From Candidatus Fermentithermobacillaceae bacterium DTU015 (GTDB taxonomy: Bacteria; Bacillota; Sulfobacillia; Fermentithermobacillales; Fermentithermobacillaceae), in the NCBI GenBank assembly GCA_001513185.1, contig LFST01000025.1, positions 123,628 through 156,716 on the forward strand: a DNA stretch of 33,089 nt, given 5' to 3'. How positions within the stretch are numbered: the first letter of the stretch is position 1; every line of letters begins with the position of its first letter. The notes under the pieces are model-generated. The model worked only from the letters and a program-made list of their open reading frames with translations, ran no database searches and had not been told where the DNA came from. Positions 16,191 through 24,381 of the stretch are shown piece after piece. The position numbers were made by a program, and so were the translations under genes.

Positions 16191-16649
16191 GTGAGGATAT
16201 TTTCTTCCATGGAAACAAGTGCATCCGGGCTTACTGCTCAAAGGCTACGGCTTGATGTTATAGCATCAAACCTGGCCAATGCCGAAAGTACCAGGACAGA
16301 AAGCGGGGGGCCGTACCGGCGGAAAATCACCCTGTTTTCCCCGAGGACGCAAGACCGCTTCCCTTTCAGGACAATATTGCTTTCAAAGATTCCGGGTGCA
16401 CAAGTACCATCCTATCCTTTAGGCGTACAGGTAACGGGTGTTGTTGAGGATGAATCACCTCTGCGCAGGGTTTATGTTCCAGGACACCCTGACGCCGATG
16501 CTGACGGGTACGTCACTTATCCCAACGTAAACGTGGTTACTGAAATGGTGGATATGATGGCAGCGACCAGGTCCTACGAAGCAAACGTTACAGCCATGGA
16601 AGCTGCCAAAGCCATGATACAGAGAGCACTGGACATGTTCAGATCATAG
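16191..16649 (+). CDS. flgC: Flagellar basal body rod protein FlgC
   Basis: This proximal rod protein has 152 residues. It shows the N-terminal SASGLTAQRLRLDVIASNLANAEST motif family (ASGL, then NLANA) and the C-terminal YPNVNVVTEMVDMMAATRSYEANVTA signature typical of FlgC. The GTG start at 16191 is immediately preceded by GGAGGAGG within the flgB end. It should polymerise with FlgB, FlgF and FlgG into the rod; the last two are not in this window. Confidence 0.95.
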   Translation: MRIFSSMETSASGLTAQRLRLDVIASNLANAESTRTESGGPYRRKITLFSPRTQDRFPFRTILLSKIPGAQVPSYPLGVQVTGVVEDESPLRRVYVPGHPDADADGYVTYPNVNVVTEMVDMMAATRSYEANVTAMEAAKAMIQRALDMFRS

Positions 16650-16722
16650 AGGAGCGGTGCCACGGCTCATGGCGGAACAGGTGTGACATGACGAAGGTTA
16701 TCGCTGATCGGGGGGTAGCAAA

Positions 16723-17016
16723 ATGTTGATCAGGCCTATTTCCGTTCCGGTTACCGGACCGTCTGTACAAGACCGCAATACCGGCTCAAATTCAGGCGTT
16801 TCCTTCAACGATGTGCTCAGACACACCTTCAACATGCTTGAGAACCTCGACAAGGAGCTTGTAGCTTCTCAAATCGACCTGGTGACAGGAAATGCCCGTG
16901 ATATGCACACAGCAGTGCTCGCTGCTGAGAAGGCCAGCCTTGCTTTGGACCTTGTAATCGCCGTGAGAAACAAAGCTATCGAAGCCTACCAGGAAATCAT
17001 GAGGATGCCGCTGTAG
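16723..17016 (+). CDS. fliE: Flagellar hook-basal body complex protein FliE
   Basis: FliE is the small adaptor linking the MS ring to the rod. The 97-residue length is usual. Characteristic segments are SFNDVLRHTFNMLENLDK and the C-terminal MHTAVLAAEKASLALDLVIAVRNKAIEAYQEIMRMPL-like helix (DMHTAVLAAEKA, VRNKAIEAYQEIMRM). The ATG at 16723 has GGGGGG about 7 bases upstream. A 73-base spacer separates it from flgC and contains no convincing gene. Confidence 0.94.
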   Translation: MLIRPISVPVTGPSVQDRNTGSNSGVSFNDVLRHTFNMLENLDKELVASQIDLVTGNARDMHTAVLAAEKASLALDLVIAVRNKAIEAYQEIMRMPL

Positions 17017-17044
17017 CTGGGCGCAAAGGTGGGGGTAATTTCCA

Positions 17045-18577
17045 ATGCCAGAGTTCGTAACATCTATCACCAGTGGTATTAAGCAGACCTGGTCCGGGCT
17101 AAACAAGACGCAACAACGGGTAGTCTTGGCAGGAGGCGTTATCGCGCTGGCCGTCCTTATAGCTATTGTAATGTATTCCACAAGGGGCCCTGTTTACGAA
17201 ATCTTGTGGTCCAACCTGGATCCAACCGACGCAGGCGCCATAGTGAGCGAACTCGAGAAGCAAGGCGTGCCTTACGAACTTACCGACGGCGGGCGTACTA
17301 TCAAAGTGCCTGGGGACAGAGTTCACAGGGTCAGATTGTCCTTGGCAACTATGGGGCTTCCGTCGTCAGGTATCGTGGGCTTCGAGGCAGTGGGTTCAAC
17401 CGGCATCTGGGCAACTGATTTTGAACGGCGGGTCCAGTACATAAGGGCACTGTCAGGTGAGCTCACCCGGACCATCAAGGCGTTGTCAGGAGTTGAGGAT
17501 GCCAGAGTCCACATTGCGTTGCCGGAAGAGACGGTGTTTGTATCCCAGAGGCAGCAGCCTACTGCATCTGTGCTGGTCAAGACCAGGCCTGGCCACAATC
17601 TTTCAACTGAGTCTGTCCGGGGAATCATGAACCTGGTGTCCCGGGCAGTGGAAGGCCTTGCGCCGGAGAACGTCACCGTAGTGGATGCTTCAGGCAAGCT
17701 TTTGTCCAAAGATGTGTCTTACGGCGAAGGCTTGGAAGACATCTCCATGAACTCCGTGCTTGAACTTACCTTTGCTGCAGAAAGGGAGTTGGAAAACAGG
17801 CTGCTTAGCTTGCTTACCCCTGTGCTGGGCGCAGGGAACGTGGTATGCCAAGTCCGTGCCGAACTCAACCTGGATCAGATAAAGATCACCGATACCACCT
17901 ACGAGTCTGAACCTCCCGGGGTGCTCAGGAGCACCCAGGAAACCACTGAGATGTACCAAGGTACAGGGTCGCCGCCGGGCGGACAAGCCGGGGCACTTGA
18001 CGTGCCTTCGTACTCATTTGCGGGACAAGGTGAATCCCAATATCAGCGTACAGAGGTGCTCCGCAACTACGAGGTCAACGAGAGGGTTACAGAGACCATG
18101 ATAGTCCCGGGAGCAATCAAAAAACTGTCGGTGGCGGTTGTGGTGAACAAGAACCTCAATGAAGCCGAGCGGGACATGATCACCGAAACGGTTACCGCGG
18201 CCTTGGGGCTGGATCCCACGCGGCAGGACCAAATCTCGGTGACCGGGATGCTGTTCGATACTACCTTGGCTGAAATCTTTGATGGCGAGCCTGCTCCTGC
18301 TGAAGGTTTGCCCCGGGTTTACATGTACGCCATTGCGGTTGCGGCGGCGCTGGTGGTGGGCACCATTATCATGTTGATTGTCAGGCGCAGGCGTGAGGCC
18401 GAGTTGCAAGCCTTGCTGGACCAGGAACCGTCCGCCGCTTTGGAAAGTGCGCCTGCCGTGTCTCCTGAGCTTCTGGCCAGGCAAAGGCACAGGGAGAACG
18501 TGGAGAGGCTGGCCCGCACCAATCCGCAGCTGGTTGCCACCTTGATCAAGTCGTGGCTCTTGGAGGATGAGAGATAA
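17045..18577 (+). CDS. fliF: Flagellar MS-ring protein FliF
   Basis: FliF forms the membrane ring on which the basal body is built. The protein has 510 residues. There is an N-terminal membrane helix (about residues 26-45), then the secretin-like ring-building domains with WSNLDPTDAGAIV, ALSGELTRTIKAL and ARVHIALPEETVF. A second membrane helix lies near residues 425-445 (YAIAVAAALVVGTIIMLIV). The cytoplasmic C-terminal tail that binds FliG ends in LATLIKSWLLEDER-like residues (VATLIKSWLLEDER). Its TAA shares one base with the fliG ATG. Confidence 0.96.
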   Translation: MPEFVTSITSGIKQTWSGLNKTQQRVVLAGGVIALAVLIAIVMYSTRGPVYEILWSNLDPTDAGAIVSELEKQGVPYELTDGGRTIKVPGDRVHRVRLSLATMGLPSSGIVGFEAVGSTGIWATDFERRVQYIRALSGELTRTIKALSGVEDARVHIALPEETVFVSQRQQPTASVLVKTRPGHNLSTESVRGIMNLVSRAVEGLAPENVTVVDASGKLLSKDVSYGEGLEDISMNSVLELTFAAERELENRLLSLLTPVLGAGNVVCQVRAELNLDQIKITDTTYESEPPGVLRSTQETTEMYQGTGSPPGGQAGALDVPSYSFAGQGESQYQRTEVLRNYEVNERVTETMIVPGAIKKLSVAVVVNKNLNEAERDMITETVTAALGLDPTRQDQISVTGMLFDTTLAEIFDGEPAPAEGLPRVYMYAIAVAAALVVGTIIMLIVRRRREAELQALLDQEPSAALESAPAVSPELLARQRHRENVERLARTNPQLVATLIKSWLLEDER

Positions 18578-19593
18578 TGAGCAGTTACATCGGCGATTTG
18601 TCAGGCAGGGAAAAGGCGGCAATATTGCTTATTACCTTGGGACCGGATCTTTCAGCCCAGGTGATGAGGCATCTCAGGGAAGAAGATATCGACGTGCTCA
18701 CCTTGGAGATTGCTTCCAGGCGCAAGGTCGATCAGGAGGTAAAAGATAAGGTACTTGAGGAATTTAACGAGATGTGCATCGCCCAGGAGTACCTGGAAGA
18801 GGGCGGCATTGAATATGCAAAAAAACTTCTGGAAAAAGCTCTGGGCCCGGATCAAGCGCAGGCTGTGCTCAAGAGGCTTACTTCATCTCTGCAGGTCAAA
18901 CCGTTCGACACCGTGAGAAAATCTGACGGTGCCCAGATACTCAACTTCCTTGAGAGCGAATCTCCTCAGACGATAGCGCTGGTGCTGAGCTATCTCACGC
19001 CATCCCAGGCGGCCTCGATCCTGGCATCGTTAGAGCCAGACCTTCAGGTGGAAGTAGCCCGGCGGATTTCTTTGATGGAACGGACAAGCCCTGACGTAGT
19101 CAAAGAAATCGAACGTATCCTGGAGCGAAAAGTGCTTTCATTAGCAGGGCAAGACTACACCCAGGCCGGTGGGCTCGGTACCATCGTGGATATCCTCAAC
19201 AACGTTGACCGGCAGACTGAAAGGACGATCCTGGGAGCCTTGGAGATGGAGTCTCCCGAACTGGCTGAAGAGATTAAACGCCGTATGTTCCTGTTTGAGG
19301 ACATTATCTATCTCGATGACAGATCCATGCAGCGGCTGCTTAGGGATGTTGACCTCAACAGGGATCTCCCCTTGGCGCTTAAGAACGCGTCAGAAGAAGT
19401 GAGAAGCAAGTTCTTCAGGAACATGTCGTCCCGCGCAGTAGAGACTTTGAAAGAAAGCATCGATTACCTAGGGCCTGTAAGGTTGCGCGATGTAGAAGAA
19501 GCCCAGCAACGCATCGTCTCGCTGATACGCCGGCTTGAAGAGCAAGGCGAAATCATCATCGGCAGGGGAGGAGGCGACGAGATCATTGTCTAG
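18577..19593 (+). CDS. fliG: Flagellar motor switch protein FliG
   Basis: FliG is the C-ring subunit that binds FliF through its N-terminal domain and meets MotA through its C-terminal domain. The 338-residue protein has the start GREKAAILLITLGPDLSAQV, the middle-domain ESPQTIALVLSYL, and the torque helix region EEVRSKFFRNMSSRAVETL with alternating charges. ATG overlaps the fliF stop (TAATG). The 3' end carries the ribosome site GGAGGAGG for fliH. Confidence 0.96.
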   Translation: MSSYIGDLSGREKAAILLITLGPDLSAQVMRHLREEDIDVLTLEIASRRKVDQEVKDKVLEEFNEMCIAQEYLEEGGIEYAKKLLEKALGPDQAQAVLKRLTSSLQVKPFDTVRKSDGAQILNFLESESPQTIALVLSYLTPSQAASILASLEPDLQVEVARRISLMERTSPDVVKEIERILERKVLSLAGQDYTQAGGLGTIVDILNNVDRQTERTILGALEMESPELAEEIKRRMFLFEDIIYLDDRSMQRLLRDVDLNRDLPLALKNASEEVRSKFFRNMSSRAVETLKESIDYLGPVRLRDVEEAQQRIVSLIRRLEEQGEIIIGRGGGDEIIV

Positions 19594-20320
19594 GGTATTT
19601 AGGGTAGCTGCAGGCGGTTCTGTGTGGATCCCTGCTTTTCACACACAAGTGATAGAAGATGAGCCTTTGGATATGGATACTCAAGCCTTCGAGGCCTCCT
19701 GGGCAGAGTTGCTGGAGCAGGCACGGCGCGAAGCTGCGGCCATAAAGCGGAAAGCACATGAAGAGGCCGGACTGATTCTAAAGAAAGCAAGGCAGGAGGC
19801 AGCAGAATACCGCAAGCAAGCAGAGCGGGAAGGTTTCGACACCGGTTACAAGGCCGGGCTTAGCAAGGGGCTTGATGAAGCCCAGAAGCTTGTGGACCAG
19901 GCCAAACAAGCACTGGCGGCTTCCCGGGAGGCCTATGGCAAATACATAAGGGATGCAGAGCCTAAACTCCTTGCCCTTGCATTGGAGGTTGCCAAGAAGG
20001 TTGTGGGTGAAGCACTTCACCATGACCCCGAGCGCATCATGTCCATGCTGAGGCAAGGCATAGAAGCGATGGGGGACGAACGCAGGTTTCAACTGCTGGT
20101 TAACCCCAGGCTGGTGGCGTTTGTGGAAGGCACAAAGCAAGGGCTTGAGCGGGAATTTGGGGTTGAGATCACCGAAGTGATCGGGGACCCCTCAATCGCC
20201 GCCGGAGCGGTACTGGAGACTCCCTCGGGGCAGATCGATGTCACCGTAGACACCCAAATTGAGAACCTGGCTAAGGCCATAGGAGAGGCAAGGAACTGCG
20301 TGGGGGAACAGCTATCATGA
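19586..20320 (+). CDS. fliH: Flagellar export stator protein FliH
   Basis: FliH tethers the FliI ATPase to the export gate and the C ring. A long alanine- and glutamate-rich coiled coil (about residues 35-120) is followed by the FliH/HrpE C-terminal domain (LALALEVAKKVVGEALHHDPE, then IGDPSIAAGAVLETPSGQIDVTVDTQI). The frame opens upstream inside fliG, but TTG at 19586 is preferred because GGAGGAGG ends about 11 bases before it. This gives 244 residues. It overlaps the fliG stop, and its TGA overlaps the fliI ATG. Confidence 0.92.
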   Translation: MSRVFRVAAGGSVWIPAFHTQVIEDEPLDMDTQAFEASWAELLEQARREAAAIKRKAHEEAGLILKKARQEAAEYRKQAEREGFDTGYKAGLSKGLDEAQKLVDQAKQALAASREAYGKYIRDAEPKLLALALEVAKKVVGEALHHDPERIMSMLRQGIEAMGDERRFQLLVNPRLVAFVEGTKQGLEREFGVEITEVIGDPSIAAGAVLETPSGQIDVTVDTQIENLAKAIGEARNCVGEQLS

Positions 20321-21636
20321 TACAGCTTGAGCACGAGCAGTACATCGAAACTATCAGGCAGGCCAGGACCCTTACCTTCCGGGGGACCGTAGAGAACATC
20401 ATCGGGCTCCTGATTGAGGCTTCCGGGCCCAAGGCGAAAATAGGTGAGATCTGCAAGCTCATCCCAGACAGCGGAGTGCCTATCCTCGGCGAAGTAGTGG
20501 GGTTCAGGGGCAACAGGGTGCTGCTCATGCCTTTCGGCGATGCCACGGGTATATCCCCGGGTTCACTGGTCATAGCTACCGGGCGCGAGTTGGAGGTTCA
20601 GGTAGGCCAACAAATGCTTGGTAGGATTACAGATGCCCTGGGGTTTCCCATAGACGGAAAACCTGCTTGGCCTGTGGAGTCATACTACCCGGTAATGGAG
20701 AGGCCCCCGGCGCCCCTTGAGCGCCAGCTTATCGACAAACCCCTCGCCACGGGCGTGAGGTCAATCGACATGCTCCTCACCCTGGGAGAAGGGCAAAGGA
20801 TTGGCATATTTTCCGGCTCAGGTGTGGGGAAGTCGACCCTTATGGGTATGATCGCCCGAAATACTTCCAGCGACGTAAACGTCATAGCCCTCATCGGTGA
20901 ACGGGGCCGGGAAGTGAGGGAATTCATCGAGAAAGACCTGGGAGAAGCGGGCCTTAAGCGTTCAGTGGTAGTGGTGGCTACTTCAGATGAACCTGCTTTG
21001 TTGCGGATAAAAGCTCCGTGGGTTGCCACGGCGATTGCAGAGTATTTCCGTGACCAGGGGCTAAGCGTGCTGCTTATGATGGATTCAATCACCAGGTGGT
21101 GCATGGCCCTCAGGGAGGTGGGGCTTGCCATCGGGGAACCGCCCACCACCAGGGGATACACTCCGTCGGTATTTGCCAACCTGCCTAAGCTCCTGGAGCG
21201 GGCAGGCAAAGGCAACAGGGGCAGTATCACCGGCATCTACACCGTGCTGGTTGAAGGCGACGATATGGACGAGCCCATCGCCGACGCGGCCAGGGGAATA
21301 CTAGACGGCCACGTGGTATTGTCCAGGGAGCTTGCCCAGCTTGGGCATTTTCCTGCAGTAGATGTGCTGGCCTCAGTGTCCAGGCTTATGAAAGCCGTGG
21401 TTTCCCCCGAGCATCAGGAGTACGCAAGCAAAGTCAGGAGCGTGCTGGCTACATACAAGAAAGCCGAAGACTTGGTCAATATCGGTGCCTACGTGGAAGG
21501 CTCAAACCCGCGGATTGATTATGCGCTCAAATACATTGATAAAGTAAATGCCTTCCTGCGCCAGGGGATACATGAATCGGTAACTTTCCATGAGGCAGCG
21601 GCGGAGCTCAAGCGGATTTTTCAGGAAGACCAGTAA
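20317..21636 (+). CDS. fliI: Flagellum-specific ATP synthase-like export ATPase FliI
   Basis: FliI energises type III flagellar export and is homologous to the F1 beta subunit. The 439-residue protein has the Walker A motif GSGVGKST (around residues 167-174), ALIGERGREVREFIE and the Walker B strand LSVLLMMDSITRW. It also has the substrate-specificity region TRGYTPSVFANLPKLLERAG. Overlap with fliH (ATGA) implies coupled translation of the stator and ATPase. It is followed 49 bases later by fliJ. Confidence 0.97.
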   Translation: MIQLEHEQYIETIRQARTLTFRGTVENIIGLLIEASGPKAKIGEICKLIPDSGVPILGEVVGFRGNRVLLMPFGDATGISPGSLVIATGRELEVQVGQQMLGRITDALGFPIDGKPAWPVESYYPVMERPPAPLERQLIDKPLATGVRSIDMLLTLGEGQRIGIFSGSGVGKSTLMGMIARNTSSDVNVIALIGERGREVREFIEKDLGEAGLKRSVVVVATSDEPALLRIKAPWVATAIAEYFRDQGLSVLLMMDSITRWCMALREVGLAIGEPPTTRGYTPSVFANLPKLLERAGKGNRGSITGIYTVLVEGDDMDEPIADAARGILDGHVVLSRELAQLGHFPAVDVLASVSRLMKAVVSPEHQEYASKVRSVLATYKKAEDLVNIGAYVEGSNPRIDYALKYIDKVNAFLRQGIHESVTFHEAAAELKRIFQEDQ

Positions 21637-21685
21637 GGCTGTTCAATTAGGCGGAATCTACCGATAAAAGACTGAGGGAGGACAA

Positions 21686-22132
21686 TTGAGGAAGTTTAGG
21701 TTTCCTCTGGAAAAAGTGCTGGAGGTACGGGAGTTGCGGAAACTCATCGCCGAGGAAAAGCTGGCGGCCTTGCTCGGCGAGATGTACCGGATCGAGAAGG
21801 CACTGGAGGATACCCGGGCTATAGCTGCCAGGAACCAAGGGTATCTAAGGCACCACATATCGGGGCGTCTAGACCTGGATAAGGTGCAAGATGCGCTTGT
21901 GTTCCGGACGGCGATAAACATGCAGATCAATGAGATCGAAGATGCCCTCTCCCGGAAGACGGCAGAGGTAAGACAAGCCCAACAGGAGGTGGTGTTAAGG
22001 CACCAGGAGATGAAAACGCTCCAGCGGCTTAAGGAAAAGCAGCTGGCAAACTACAAGCAAATGTACTGGTGGGAACACAGCAAGCAATTGGATGAAATTG
22101 CAACCATGCGTTTCGCCAGGGAACAGAATTGA
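21686..22132 (+). CDS. fliJ: Flagellar export chaperone/stalk protein FliJ
   Basis: This 148-residue, almost entirely coiled-coil protein has the FliJ start KFRFPLEKVLEVRELRK and the C-terminal WWEHSKQLDEIATMRFAR. FliJ forms a gamma-subunit-like stalk in the FliI hexamer and contacts FlhA. The start is TTG at 21686, with GGGAGG about 5 bases upstream. No gene for the YlxF/MgtE-like protein that often follows fliJ in Bacillus is present. Confidence 0.9.
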   Translation: MRKFRFPLEKVLEVRELRKLIAEEKLAALLGEMYRIEKALEDTRAIAARNQGYLRHHISGRLDLDKVQDALVFRTAINMQINEIEDALSRKTAEVRQAQQEVVLRHQEMKTLQRLKEKQLANYKQMYWWEHSKQLDEIATMRFAREQN

Positions 22133-22156
22133 TGCAAGGAGGTGATAATTGGGCTT

Positions 22157-23458
22157 ATGGAAATGTGCGTAGGTGCCTGCGATCTCAAGATCCAAGGGGC
22201 AGACTCATCAGGACCTGCTGCGAAGCGGACTAGACATCAGGATACGGACCTTGCCTCAGACGGGTTTGGCGCGCTCATGGCGGAACTGGCAAGCATGATG
22301 ATTGCGGCGAGAACCGGGGACATGGGTGTGAAGCCGGAAACCCTGGACGGAATTGAAGGCGCCTTGGTATCTGCAGCTCAAGCGAGTTCCGTCCGCCAGG
22401 GGTTGTCCCAAATCCCTGTGGCGGGTAGGTTAGCGCAGCCTGCCGGGCTGCCGGACGAGCAAGCTGAAGCCGAGGCGTGGCTCACAAAAGCCGCGATGCC
22501 AAAGCAAGCCTCAGCCGCACCTTCGGAAAGCCGCCTCATGCCTACCTACAGCCGTGTGGCGTCCGAAGGTGACAAGGTGTTGCCTGAACAGATGCCGGCG
22601 GACCTACCTTCCTGGGATGTGGCACCTGAGGCCCAGGGCCGGCCGCTAAGTGCCGTAGGGTACCTAGGACACCCCTTGTGGGATGGATCCGGTGAGATGC
22701 CTGAAGTGTTTGGCTTGAAACCGGCAGAAATCCTGTCCGTTGGGGAAGGGGAGCAGCCCTCGTTGAAACAGCCTGTGGCACTTGAAGGGGCCATGGCATC
22801 CGGGTTTGAGGCTGACATGGAGGCTGAAGAGCTAACCGGAGGACATGAAAGGCTCGAACCTTCCGGGGCTGTTACCGGGCAGCCGGAGCCTGAAACCGGC
22901 AAAGCTGCAACTAAGCAGGTCAAACCTAAGGCTTCCGCCCAGGTCAAACACGCTGGGAAGACTGACAATGAGCCACCTCTAGACCAGCCGGTGCCCGTGT
23001 TTTCTCTCAAGGTCCAAACGGGACAGGATGAGGGCGAGCAACTTAAAGCAGCCATCCGGAATCCTGAAAGAGTGGCCGACACTTTGGTTGAGCAAATCAA
23101 GGACGGCCTGCCCAAGACCGTAGAATTCAGGCTGGATCCCCCTGGGTTAGGCAAGATGACCGTAGTGGTGACATCCAGGGGTGAAGAGGTGTGCGTGAGG
23201 TTTATCGCATCTTCCTACGGTTCGCACAACGTGTTAGTTAACTCCCAAGACGCGCTTGTCCACGCCTTGTCACAGAAGGGGTTAACTCTGGCAGGGTTCT
23301 TTGTGGACCACGGGATGGCAGGCTGGACCAACCAGCCCCGCCATGAGGCCGCTTCACAGGGCAGGACCGGCAAGCCGGCCGCCTACCTACGGATCGAGGA
23401 GCAGGCCATAGGCGAAGAGAGTGTGTTTGGTTCAAGCGTGTTGGATTACCGGGTGTAG
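22157..23458 (+). CDS. fliK: Flagellar hook-length control protein FliK
   Basis: The protein has a long low-complexity, Ala/Pro/Glu/Gln-rich N-terminal region (about 285 residues) that acts as the molecular ruler. It is followed by the conserved Flg_hook domain: PKTVEFRLDPPGLGKMTVVV, then VRFIASSYGSHNVLVNSQDALVHAL and KGLTLAGFFVD. The domain interacts with FlhB to switch export specificity. The start is uncertain. A perfect 11-base SD (AAGGAGGTGAT, 22136-22146) lies 14 bases from the first usable ATG (22157), whereas an in-frame ATT at 22148 is at ideal spacing. A GTG at 22142 lies inside the SD and is rejected. Confidence 0.9.
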   Translation: MEMCVGACDLKIQGADSSGPAAKRTRHQDTDLASDGFGALMAELASMMIAARTGDMGVKPETLDGIEGALVSAAQASSVRQGLSQIPVAGRLAQPAGLPDEQAEAEAWLTKAAMPKQASAAPSESRLMPTYSRVASEGDKVLPEQMPADLPSWDVAPEAQGRPLSAVGYLGHPLWDGSGEMPEVFGLKPAEILSVGEGEQPSLKQPVALEGAMASGFEADMEAEELTGGHERLEPSGAVTGQPEPETGKAATKQVKPKASAQVKHAGKTDNEPPLDQPVPVFSLKVQTGQDEGEQLKAAIRNPERVADTLVEQIKDGLPKTVEFRLDPPGLGKMTVVVTSRGEEVCVRFIASSYGSHNVLVNSQDALVHALSQKGLTLAGFFVDHGMAGWTNQPRHEAASQGRTGKPAAYLRIEEQAIGEESVFGSSVLDYRV

Positions 23459-23476
23459 ACATGGAGGTGAGGCAGT

Positions 23477-23929
23477 ATGCCGCTAAGCGTCAGGGGAACG
23501 CAGGATACGGCAGTGGATAGATGGACTGACCAGGCAATGCGCCATCTGGGTTCCCTTGAAGACCAGTTCATGAGGATCCTAATCACGCAGCTCAAGTATC
23601 AGGATCCCATTGAGCCGCTAAACGAGCGGGAATTCTTTGCTCAAATGGCCCAATTCACCACCGCAACACAAGTGCAGAACTTAAACAGCAATATTTCTTT
23701 GCTGTGCAGCTATCTCTTAGATAGCCACTTGGGCAACAGCTTGCTGCAAGCGGCTAACCTTATCGGAAAACGATTTGAAGCGGTGGTTTCGGAGGGCACA
23801 GTTACCGGAGTTATCGAAAGTGTAGGGTTTTCCGGCGGCAGGTTGGTGGTTTTCTGCCAGGGTAAAGAGTACCCGGTTGACAGCCTGACTTGGATTGGAG
23901 GGGCTGACCGTGAAACTGAGCAGCTATAG
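23477..23929 (+). CDS. flgD: Flagellar hook capping protein FlgD
   Basis: FlgD caps the growing hook. The 150-residue protein has the conserved N-terminal block DQFMRILITQLKYQDPIEPLN followed by FFAQMAQFTTATQVQNLN. The C-terminal half contains a short segment (LIGKRFEAVVSEGTVTGVIES, then KEYPVDSLTWI) and lacks the Ig-like domain of enterobacterial FlgD, as is common in Firmicutes. ATG at 23477 follows GGAGGTGAGG. It overlaps the next gene by 20 bases. Confidence 0.94.
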   Translation: MPLSVRGTQDTAVDRWTDQAMRHLGSLEDQFMRILITQLKYQDPIEPLNEREFFAQMAQFTTATQVQNLNSNISLLCSYLLDSHLGNSLLQAANLIGKRFEAVVSEGTVTGVIESVGFSGGRLVVFCQGKEYPVDSLTWIGGADRETEQL

Positions 23930-24290
23930 CAAGATAAACCCTGCGGGCATTCAACCTGCGGTCGAGCGGCAAAGCGCTAAGAGCCCTAAAGCCGGAGGCA
24001 AGGGGAGTTTTCTGGAGGCTCTCAGGCAAGCTGACGTAGTGTTCTCGAAGCACGCAGAGCAAAGGCTCAGGGAGTGGAAAGAGCTGGACAGGGACGATCT
24101 GATCGGAAGCCTCAACACCGCCATGGACCTTGCCCAAGCCAAGGGAGCCAGGTCGACCCTGGTACTCATGAAAGGTGCGGCTTTTGTAGTGGCACCGCAA
24201 AGCAGGACGGTTGTTACCGTGATTCCTGAAGACAGGATGAGACAAAACCTGTTTACTTCGATTGACAGTGCAGTATTGATGGACAAGTAG
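23910..24290 (+). CDS. Flagellar operon protein (TIGR02530-type)
   Basis: This small protein has the conserved core of a family found between flgD and flgE in many Firmicutes: FSKHAEQRLREW, then IGSLNTAMDLAQAKGAR, and near the end NLFTSIDSAVLMD (consensus FTNIDGAVI). Its precise role is not established; it is thought to aid hook assembly. GTG at 23910 is chosen because GGAGGGG ends 6 bases before it, giving 126 residues. Upstream in-frame TTG 23895 lacks a ribosome site. It is followed by a spacer of about 90 bases with a hairpin before flgE. Confidence 0.88.
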   Translation: MKLSSYSKINPAGIQPAVERQSAKSPKAGGKGSFLEALRQADVVFSKHAEQRLREWKELDRDDLIGSLNTAMDLAQAKGARSTLVLMKGAAFVVAPQSRTVVTVIPEDRMRQNLFTSIDSAVLMDK

Positions 24291-24324
24291 CAGGTTCCGG
24301 GCCGGACCCTTTCCGGGAGGCCAT

Positions 24325-24350
24325 GCGTTTTCGAACGACGGAGAAAACGC
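24325..24350 (+). other. Hairpin upstream of flgE
   Basis: GCGTTTTC (24325-24332) and GAAAACGC (24343-24350) form a perfect 8-bp stem with a 10-base loop, 32 bases before the flgE start. There is no following T-run. It may be an mRNA processing or stabilising element that tunes hook-protein output, or an operator. Confidence 0.4.
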
Positions 24351-24381
24351 CGGAACTCAAGTACTGTGAAAGGGGTGCATC

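Noticed and set aside
16688..16729. Thirteen-codon frame overlapping the fliE start
   Set aside because: It lacks a convincing ribosome site and resembles no known peptide; the overlap is probably chance.
21660..21667. ACCGATAA before fliJ as a second sigma-28 -10 element
   Set aside because: No TAAA-like -35 lies 14-16 bases upstream; the octamer alone is not enough.
22546..23154. Long antisense open frame across fliK
   Set aside because: It mirrors the low-complexity fliK coding sequence, has no ribosome site and no recognisable domain.
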